NCBI RefSeq assembly: GCF_002161595.1
Contig: NZ_NFID01000013.1
Location: forward strand, 46,213-110,212
Direction of reading: 5' to 3'
Source of the DNA: Gemmiger sp. An50
Lineage (GTDB): Bacteria; Bacillota; Clostridia; Oscillospirales; Ruminococcaceae
DNA length: 64,000 nt
The position numbers and the translations under genes are program-made. This document shows, piece by piece, positions 58,738 through 64,000 of this stretch (positions within the stretch are counted from its first letter, which is position 1; each line of letters opens with the position of its first letter). Below the pieces are notes generated by a model that did no database searches, was not told where the DNA came from, and saw nothing but the letters and a program-made list of their open reading frames with translations.

Positions 58738-60507
58738 TCAGGCCATCTGGGGCAGCAGCTCCAGGTATTTCTGCCGGTAATCCTCCAGCAGGCGGTTGTA
58801 TTCCGGGTTTGCTCCCGCGTGCAGAGCCTGCTTGCGGGCGTGGGCGTCCACGTCCAGCTCATTGCCCACCAGGCGGCCGGCAATGTTGGAGCAGTGGTCG
58901 GATACACGCTCGGCGTTGGTGATGATGTCCAGGAACACAATGCCCGCTTCCAGCTCGCACCGGCCGGATTTCAGCCGCAGAATGTGGCGCTCCCGCATGG
59001 CAAAGCAGATCTGGTCCACCGTTTCCTCCAGCGGTTCCACCTGCTGGGCCTTGGTCAGGTCTGCGCCGGAAAAAGCGCCGGAGGTCAATTGCAGGATCTC
59101 CTTCACGGCCCGGTACAGCAGCTCCAGCTCCTGTTTGGCGGCGGAGGAGAAATGCAGCTCCCGGTCCTGCACCCGCTGGGCGCATTCCAGAATGTTGATG
59201 GAATAATCACCGATCCGCTCGTATTCGCCGATCAGCTTGAGCAGCTCGGTGATCTGGCGGTTCTCATTTTCGGTGAGCTCCCGGTCACCGATCTTCACCA
59301 GATAATCGGAAATGGAGACCTCCATCTTATCCAGAAGATCCTCGCGGGTCTGGATGTTCAGGGTCACCTCGTCGTTGTAGTGCTCCAGCTGGCCGAAGGC
59401 CTTGCAGAAGTTGGTGGAGGCGCGGCTGCCCATCTTCTCCACCGCGGCCCGGGCCTGCTGCAGGGCAACGGCGGGGCTGGTGAACAGGCGCTCGTCCAGC
59501 ACCGGCAGCGACAGGTCCTGGGCATCCTCCGCCCGCTCGGGAATCGTCTTTTCTGCCAGCCAGGCCAACGCCCGGGTGAAGGGCATGAACATCAGGGTGA
59601 CCAGTACGTTGAACAGGGTATGGAAGTTGGCGATGTCGCCCTTGCTCATCACCTGGTCCCAGAAGGGGAACAGGCCTACGGCCTTCAGCCCGTAGACGCC
59701 CACCAGGAAGACGGTGGTACCGATCACGTTGAAGTAAAGGTGCACGATGGCGCTGCGCTTGGCGCCGGTGGAGGCACCGATGGAAGCGATCAGCGGGGTG
59801 GAGCAGGTGCCAATGTTCTGGCCCAGAATGATGGGAATGGCACTGCCCCAGGTGATGGCGCCGGTGGTGGACAGCGCCTGCAGGATGCCCACACTGGCCG
59901 AGGAGGACTGAATGGCCACCGTGACCAGTGCACCGGCCAGCACGCCCAGAATGGGGTTCTGCAGGCTGGAGAACAGCTGTACGAAGAAGGGACTGTCCTT
60001 CAAGGGGGCCACTGCGGCCTCCATGGTGAACATGCCGGTGAACAGGATGCCGAAGCCCATCATGATCTGGCCGATGTTGCGCTTTTTGGGCGCCTTGAAG
60101 AACACGAACAGAATCGCGCCCGCAAAGGCCACCAGCGGGCTGAAGGTGCTGGGCTTGAGCATGGTGAGCAGCCAGCCGCCGCCGGAAATATCCGACAGGC
60201 GGATCAGCTGACCGGTGACCGTGGTGCCGATGTTGGCGCCCATGATCACGCCGATGGCCTGGGGAAGGGTGAAGATGCCGGAGTTCACCAGGCCCACGCA
60301 GATCACGGTGGTGCCGGCCGAGGACTGGATCAGGCCGGTGATCACCGCGCCCAGCAGCACCGCACGGGGAACCGAGCGGGTGAGCCGCTGCAAAACGCCT
60401 TCCAGCTTGCCGCCGGCCAGTTTTTCCAGGCCGGCGCCCATGATGGACATGCCGTATAAAAACAGCGCAATGCCGCCGGCCAGATTGATCACATTGAAAA
60501 TGGTCAT
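58738..60507 (-). CDS. Na/Pi cotransporter family protein with PhoU-like domain
   Basis: A 589-residue protein: membrane part (about 1-320) with two inverted repeats carrying the QSS motifs GLIQSSAGTT and AIQSSSASVG of the NptA/NPT2 family (sodium-driven phosphate movement), then a cytoplasmic PhoU-like helical domain (about 345-560). It probably moves phosphate and is regulated by the fused PhoU domain. A minus-strand extended -10 TGGTATAAT lies about 50 bases upstream. Single-gene unit. Confidence 0.9.
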   Translation of the reverse strand: MTIFNVINLAGGIALFLYGMSIMGAGLEKLAGGKLEGVLQRLTRSVPRAVLLGAVITGLIQSSAGTTVICVGLVNSGIFTLPQAIGVIMGANIGTTVTGQLIRLSDISGGGWLLTMLKPSTFSPLVAFAGAILFVFFKAPKKRNIGQIMMGFGILFTGMFTMEAAVAPLKDSPFFVQLFSSLQNPILGVLAGALVTVAIQSSSASVGILQALSTTGAITWGSAIPIILGQNIGTCSTPLIASIGASTGAKRSAIVHLYFNVIGTTVFLVGVYGLKAVGLFPFWDQVMSKGDIANFHTLFNVLVTLMFMPFTRALAWLAEKTIPERAEDAQDLSLPVLDERLFTSPAVALQQARAAVEKMGSRASTNFCKAFGQLEHYNDEVTLNIQTREDLLDKMEVSISDYLVKIGDRELTENENRQITELLKLIGEYERIGDYSINILECAQRVQDRELHFSSAAKQELELLYRAVKEILQLTSGAFSGADLTKAQQVEPLEETVDQICFAMRERHILRLKSGRCELEAGIVFLDIITNAERVSDHCSNIAGRLVGNELDVDAHARKQALHAGANPEYNRLLEDYRQKYLELLPQMA

Positions 60508-60689
60508 AAAACACAGACTCCTGAATATTGTGATGTGTGTATACCAATGCCCATTATACCATTATTTTACGGATTCGGGCCGAAAAAGCACGAAATATTT
60601 TACCTGGATTTTGCGAAAATAAGGTGGAAAACATCATTTTTGACATAAAATATCCCCTTTTCCGCCCGGCAAAGGGGAAGGGGAACGGC

Positions 60690-61037
60690 TCAGTTTTCGC
60701 TGAGTACGATCAGAGTGGCCCGGGCGGGCAGGCAGGCGGCCCAGTCATCCTCCCGGCTCAGCCAGCCGAAGCCCTCGCACTTGTGATCCGGGCAAGGGGA
60801 ATCCACAAAGGCGATGCGGCCGTCCTCCACCGTCAGGTGGATGGTGTAGTAGCCGGTGTCGATGTCGTATTGGGCATCCTTGTTCAGGGGGATCTCCATC
60901 ACGGTGTTGTCGTCCCCGTAGGTGAGTTCCGCCACACCGCCCGCTCCGCGGCCGCTGTTCATCCAGAACAGCACCCCGGCGGCGGCCAGCAGTGCGGCCG
61001 CGAAGATCACATTGATCCAGAGTTTTTTGGAACGCAT
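60690..61037 (-). CDS. NusG domain II-type membrane-anchored protein
   Basis: A 115-residue protein: one N-terminal membrane helix (about 6-26) then a small beta domain of the NusG_II family (VMEIPLNKDAQYDI, VEDGRIAFVDSPCPDHKCEGFGWL) with the family Cys-x5-Cys pair. Outside location expected. The function of standalone NusG_II proteins is unknown; they often accompany FMN-binding/Rnf-like genes, but none is adjacent here. GAGAGGAG precedes ATG 61037; the longer frame is antisense to the next gene. Confidence 0.82.
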   Translation of the reverse strand: MRSKKLWINVIFAAALLAAAGVLFWMNSGRGAGGVAELTYGDDNTVMEIPLNKDAQYDIDTGYYTIHLTVEDGRIAFVDSPCPDHKCEGFGWLSREDDWAACLPARATLIVLSEN

Positions 61038-61143
61038 GGGAGTAAGGCTCCTCTCGTCAATCTTGGGAATTGAATGCCTCAAATGGGCAGACACATTTAG
61101 TATAACAAAAAAATTCCCGGCCGAAAAGTGCGAAGCGTGGGAA

Positions 61144-61172
61144 TTGGCGAAAGTTCGCCCAGATGATATGAT
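61144..61172 (+). promoter_or_regulatory. Promoter of the acetyltransferase gene
   Basis: TTGGCG (61144-61149), 17-base spacer, TATGAT (61167-61172). A minus-strand TATACT (plus 61099-61104) may serve the divergent NusG_II gene. Confidence 0.6.
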
Positions 61173-61211
61173 AGAGAAAAACGCCGCAGGCGAAAAAGGA
61201 AGAGGATAAGA

Positions 61212-61805
61212 ATGGATCAGAAAATGGAATGCCTGAAAAGCCCGCTGGGATATATGGGGATCAATCCGAATATCCCCAATGAGTGGAAGGAGAATGCACA
61301 GAAGCTGTGCTGGGAATACAACCAGACCCCGCCCGACTGGCGCAAGCGGGCAGAGCTTCTGAAACGGCTGCTGGGTACCTGTAATTCGCGCACCTTCATC
61401 GAGCCTTCCTTCCGGTGCGATTACGGCTTCAATATCCACACCCACGGCCTGGTGGTGATCAATTATAACTGCGTGATTCTGGATACCTCGCCGGTGAACC
61501 TGGGAGAGGGCGTGTTTCTGGCGCCGGGCGTGTGTCTGGCCTGTGCCGGTCATGCTCTGGACCCGGAGCAGCGGGCTCAGGGAATCGGGACCTCCAAGCC
61601 CATCGCGCTGGAGGATGGCGTGTGGGTCGGCGCCAACGCTGTGGTGTGCGGCGGCGTGACCATCGGCAAGGGTTCGGTGATCGGTGCGGGAAGCGTGGTC
61701 ACCCGGGATATCCCGGCGGGCGTGGTGGCTGCGGGCGTGCCCTGCCGGGTGATTCGTCCGATCACTGAGGCGGACCGCATCGACCCGGAACAGCTGTTGT
61801 TCTGA
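61212..61805 (+). CDS. Maltose/galactoside-type O-acetyltransferase (LacA/Maa family)
   Basis: A 197-residue acetyl-CoA-dependent sugar acetyltransferase with an N-terminal mac-type segment and a left-handed beta-helix of hexapeptide repeats (GVWVGANAVVCGGVTIGKGSV, GAGSVVTRDIPAGVV). The catalytic His is in CAGHALDPEQR (about residue 117). Acts in the cytoplasm on glucose, maltose or galactosides. AAAAGGAAGAGG precedes ATG 61212. Confidence 0.92.
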   Translation: MDQKMECLKSPLGYMGINPNIPNEWKENAQKLCWEYNQTPPDWRKRAELLKRLLGTCNSRTFIEPSFRCDYGFNIHTHGLVVINYNCVILDTSPVNLGEGVFLAPGVCLACAGHALDPEQRAQGIGTSKPIALEDGVWVGANAVVCGGVTIGKGSVIGAGSVVTRDIPAGVVAAGVPCRVIRPITEADRIDPEQLLF

Positions 61806-61898
61806 CTGGAAGTAAAATTCAAAAACCATTCACGAAATACAAAGGATGCCATGCTATACTGGGCCCAAAGAAAGCGTTTGCCCGGAGGAGGAACGGCC

Positions 61899-62693
61899 AT
61901 GGAATCCGGATTTTTGTTCAGAATTACCCCTATCGACGATGCGCTGACTCCTCAGCTGAGCCGTGTGCTGGAGCGGTACACGCAGCTGGAGTCCCGAAAA
62001 CGGCTTCCGGCCTTGTGGCAGCTCACTGATTGGCTGGACCGGGTGCCGAAAGCGGACCCGGAGGTGCTGAAAAAACGCCGCAAAAGAGAGGGCGTGCTGG
62101 GTATCCTGCTTTGGGCGGTGAGCATGTTTTTGCTGGTGCCTTCCGTGATGGAGTCCAAGGCAATGGCAGGGCCCCTGGTGCTGAGCATTTTTGGCTTTTT
62201 GCTGAGCTGCGCGGCGATGAAAAGCACGCAGCGAACGCTGATGGCCGGATTGAATCTGGTCATGAGTGCGATTTTGTGTCTGGGTGCACTGCTGGCGTTT
62301 GATTCGCTGAAAGCGTTGCTGGCGCCGGGAGCGCTCTGCCTTGCGGTGGGGATCTGGGCGCTGGCCGGAAAACGAATGCACCGGAAGGAGTCCGGCTTTG
62401 ACCGGGGGGCACGGGAGCTTGTGCGCCGGCGCGGGACGGTGGAAAATCCGGAAAACGTCCGGGTGGAGTTCACCGAAGCGGGCATGATTCTGAGCGATGG
62501 TAACGATGAGGATGCGCAGTGCTTTGAGTACCCGGAGTTCTTCTTTGTGTGCGAGACCGATGCGCTGCTGGTGCCGGTCTGCGGGCAGCGGGCGCTTGTT
62601 CTGCAGAAAAAGGATCTGGAAGCGGGTTCGGTGGAACAGCTGCGGGCATTTTTGCAGGAGCAGGTATCCTATGAACAACTGGAAACAGCCTGA
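61899..62693 (+). CDS. Membrane protein with YcxB-like C-terminal domain
   Basis: A 264-residue protein of unknown function. A cytoplasmic N-terminal part (about 1-65) is followed by four membrane helices (about 68-155) and a soluble C-terminal domain (about 175-264; VRVEFTEAGMILSDG, EYPEFFFVCETDALLVPV) that resembles the YcxB-like fold. GGAGGAGGAA precedes ATG 61899; TATACT lies at 61855-61860. Confidence 0.65.
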   Translation: MESGFLFRITPIDDALTPQLSRVLERYTQLESRKRLPALWQLTDWLDRVPKADPEVLKKRRKREGVLGILLWAVSMFLLVPSVMESKAMAGPLVLSIFGFLLSCAAMKSTQRTLMAGLNLVMSAILCLGALLAFDSLKALLAPGALCLAVGIWALAGKRMHRKESGFDRGARELVRRRGTVENPENVRVEFTEAGMILSDGNDEDAQCFEYPEFFFVCETDALLVPVCGQRALVLQKKDLEAGSVEQLRAFLQEQVSYEQLETA

Positions 62694-62727
62694 GAGGCTT
62701 CTTATATAAAGGAAAGAAGGAATCCGT

Positions 62728-63333
62728 ATGAAATGGGAATGGCTGACCGGGCAGGTCGGATACCTTCCCGCCACGGAATCGCCGCTCTCGGCGGACGTGG
62801 GTCTGGTGCGAACAGACGAAATGCTCTGGGTCTATGATGTGGGCAGTACGCCCGATGTGGCTGCCGCAGTCAATGCGCTGCCGGGAAAGAAAACGGTGGT
62901 GCTGTCCCACTTTCATCCGGACCATATGGGCAATCTGGGGCGGGTGGAGTGCGAGACCTTTTATGGCGGCGCGTTCACCTGCAAAAAAGCCGGCGGAGGG
63001 ATTGTGGTTTCCCAGGATCTGTTTTTGCCGGAGGGGGTACATCTGTTCCCATTGCCTTCCATTCATGCCAAAGGCTGTATAGGGATGGAGTACGGCGGCT
63101 ATGCCTTTTTGGGAGACGCCCTTTATCCGGCGGTCAAGGCGGGCCAGGCGGTATACAACGTGAGTTTACTGGCGCAGCAGCTGCAAATACTGAAAGGGCT
63201 GCGGGCAGAATGGTTTTTGGTCAGCCACAGCAGGCCCTTTGCCCAGCACCGGGATGCGGTGCTTGCCCGGCTGGAGACGCTGTATGCCCGGCGTGTGCCG
63301 GGGCAAACCTATTTGCCGGCAGAAATGAATTAA
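62728..63333 (+). CDS. Metallo-beta-lactamase-fold hydrolase
   Basis: A 201-residue MBL-fold protein with the metal motif SHFHPDHMGN (HxHxDH, about residues 56-65), then LFPLPSIHAKGC, FLGDAL (Asp ligand) and LVSHSRPF (His ligand). Intracellular hydrolase of unknown substrate, short for the family. AAGGAAAGAAGG precedes ATG 62728; it lies 34 bases behind the YcxB-like gene and is likely cotranscribed. Confidence 0.85.
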   Translation: MKWEWLTGQVGYLPATESPLSADVGLVRTDEMLWVYDVGSTPDVAAAVNALPGKKTVVLSHFHPDHMGNLGRVECETFYGGAFTCKKAGGGIVVSQDLFLPEGVHLFPLPSIHAKGCIGMEYGGYAFLGDALYPAVKAGQAVYNVSLLAQQLQILKGLRAEWFLVSHSRPFAQHRDAVLARLETLYARRVPGQTYLPAEMN

Positions 63334-63343
63334 GAAAAAGAAA

Positions 63344-63382
63344 AAAGGCTGCTGCATTTCTTTTGGAAATGCAGCAGCCTTT
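63344..63382 (+). terminator. Terminator of the MBL gene
   Basis: Stem AAAGGCTGCTGCATTTC with its complement, loop TTTTG; the tail is short in T. Confidence 0.8.
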
Positions 63383-63470
63383 GGAACATTGAAATGGTAC
63401 TTCTTTACAATTTCCTTCCAAAAGCCCGGGCAGGCAGCAGAAGTGAGTGAAAAGTGAATGGCGAATAAGT

Positions 63471-63504
63471 AAAAACCCCGAACGCAATCGCATTCGGGGT
63501 TTTT
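63471..63504 (-). terminator. Terminator of tRNA-Arg
   Basis: Stem AAAAACCCCGAACGC with GCATTCGGGGTTTTT (one wobble), immediately after the tRNA CCA end on the minus strand. Confidence 0.88.
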
Positions 63505-63580
63505 GGTGCGCCCGGCGGGATTCGAACCCACGGCCTTTAGAGTCGGAGTCTAACGCGCTATCCAGCTGCGCCACGAGCGC
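63504..63580 (-). tRNA. tRNA-Arg (anticodon CCG)
   Basis: A 77-nt cloverleaf: acceptor GCGCTCG with CGGGCGC (one G-U), D stem GCGC/GCGC, anticodon stem TTAGA/TCTAA with loop CTCCGAC and anticodon CCG at 63544-63546, T stem GTGGG/CCCGC with loop TTCGAAT, discriminator A and encoded CCA. Reads arginine codon CGG, which suits this GC-rich genome. Confidence 0.97.
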
Positions 63581-63777
63581 ACATCAATCGGTGCAGAAAT
63601 TATATTATCATATTTTCAAGGCTTTGAAAAGGCTTTTTCTCAAAAAAGATGAAAAAGTTTTCGGCATGGAAAAACCACAATAATGAAGCGAGTCGAAAAA
63701 CGCCTTATATATAATGCAATTATATGCGGAAAAAACGGGGCTTCGCGAAAAAAGAGAAAGAAAATTGAAAAAAGTTG

Positions 63778-63806
63778 TTGACATGTGTTCCATGGTGTGG
63801 TATTAT
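63778..63806 (+). promoter_or_regulatory. rRNA-type promoter P1
   Basis: Perfect TTGACA (63778-63783), 17-base spacer, TATTAT (63801-63806). An A-rich tract (UP-element-like) precedes it. The initial transcript carries the GCTGTCGCGAGAGACAGC hairpin. Confidence 0.75.
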
Positions 63807-63869
63807 AATCAAGCTGTCGCGAGAGACAGCGAGCCGCTGAAAAGCTAATAAAAATATTTCAAAAAGTGC

Positions 63870-63898
63870 TTGACAAACAAGACTTTGCGAGATATAAT
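63870..63898 (+). promoter_or_regulatory. rRNA-type promoter P2
   Basis: Fully consensus TTGACA (63870-63875), 17-base spacer, TATAAT (63893-63898). Start region AAGCTGTCCCGCGAGGG resembles that after P1, indicating a duplicated promoter unit. Confidence 0.85.
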
Positions 63899-63904
63899 AA
63901 ACAA

Positions 63905-64000
63905 GCTGTCCCGCGAGGGAGAGCGGCACAGGACCTTGAAAATTGAACAATATCGAAGCTTGAACGGAACCTTATCGTGATGGAAAATCACGTTAAACAA
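63905..64000 (+). other. Leader region of a probable rRNA operon
   Basis: Behind the two promoters comes GGACCTTGAAAATTGAACAA, a sequence block common in 16S leaders and spacers of Firmicutes, then a short hairpin (CGTGATGGAAAATCACG). No 16S core sequence lies in the window, so the rRNA gene would begin to the right. The 140 bases before P1 (63600-63740) show only AT-rich sequence with no gene. Confidence 0.65.

Noticed and set aside
63471..63580. tRNA gene as an integration site
   Set aside because: No integrase and no second copy of the tRNA 3' end was seen nearby, so no att site is called.

Overview
The window is ordinary chromosomal DNA from a high-GC, gut-type Firmicute. The best guess is a Clostridia member of the Oscillospiraceae/Ruminococcaceae (Faecalibacterium, Gemmiger or Subdoligranulum-like). 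Support comes from Shine-Dalgarno starts (AGGAGG-type) at most genes, sigma-A-like promoters, Clostridia-type proteins (YtrA/ABC operon, ECF vitamin transporter, LytTR/GHKL pair, VanW, DUF368, UMF1-type MFS, two-gene SufCB, FeoAAB) and dense back-to-back operons separated by strong hairpin terminators. I see no prophage, insertion sequence, CRISPR array or plasmid gene. The assignment rests on gene content only, because no rRNA gene body lies in the window.

Layout. 1-6.2 kb: GH13 alpha-glucosidase, then leftward dacF, pncB and a CmpB-type membrane protein, then a metallophosphoesterase. 6.2-10.3 kb: a GH120-type beta-xylosidase divergent from its likely AraC activator, and a GGDEF protein. 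10.4-13.9 kb: serine acetyltransferase, HtrA, and a GNAT-MnmM fusion. 14-19.5 kb: a 1033-residue, doubly membrane-anchored, domain-permuted GH3 enzyme downstream of a LytTR/GHKL two-component pair. 19.7-28.5 kb: prfC, a two-AAA CbxX/SpoVK-like ATPase, bioY, two paralogous membrane-anchored M23-fold proteins that lack the zinc ligands, and an FMN alpha-hydroxy-acid dehydrogenase with a Cys-rich N-terminus. 28.5-34.4 kb: mutY, a YtrA-ABC-permease operon, a CPBP protease and exonuclease III. 34.4-39.7 kb: RpiR regulator, PHP phosphoesterase and a complete ECF transporter (S, fused A-A', T). 39.9-46.8 kb: DUF368 lipid-carrier translocase, a sigma/anti-sigma/membrane-protein operon, and a vanW-dltA-dltC-gtrA operon. 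47-52.4 kb: UMF1 transporter, mfd, then an imperfect 176-bp palindromic element. 52.4-58.7 kb: Zn-dependent phospholipase C-like protein, minimal sufCB, and a ferrous-iron feoA-feoA-feoB operon with two small membrane ORFs and three DtxR-like operators. 58.7-63.6 kb: Na/Pi cotransporter, NusG-II protein, maltose/galactoside-type acetyltransferase, a YcxB-like membrane protein, MBL hydrolase and tRNA-Arg(CCG). 63.7-64 kb: two tandem consensus promoters and a leader typical of an rRNA operon that must start just beyond the right edge.

Shared themes are plant or dietary glycan breakdown (GH13, GH120, GH3), envelope upkeep (DacF, HtrA, degenerate M23 pair, DUF368, DltA/DltC, VanW, GtrA), and iron and Fe-S handling (Feo beside SufCB). 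Many annotated-looking long N-termini disappear when starts are set by ribosome binding sites; I have trimmed these and noted several GTG/TTG starts.
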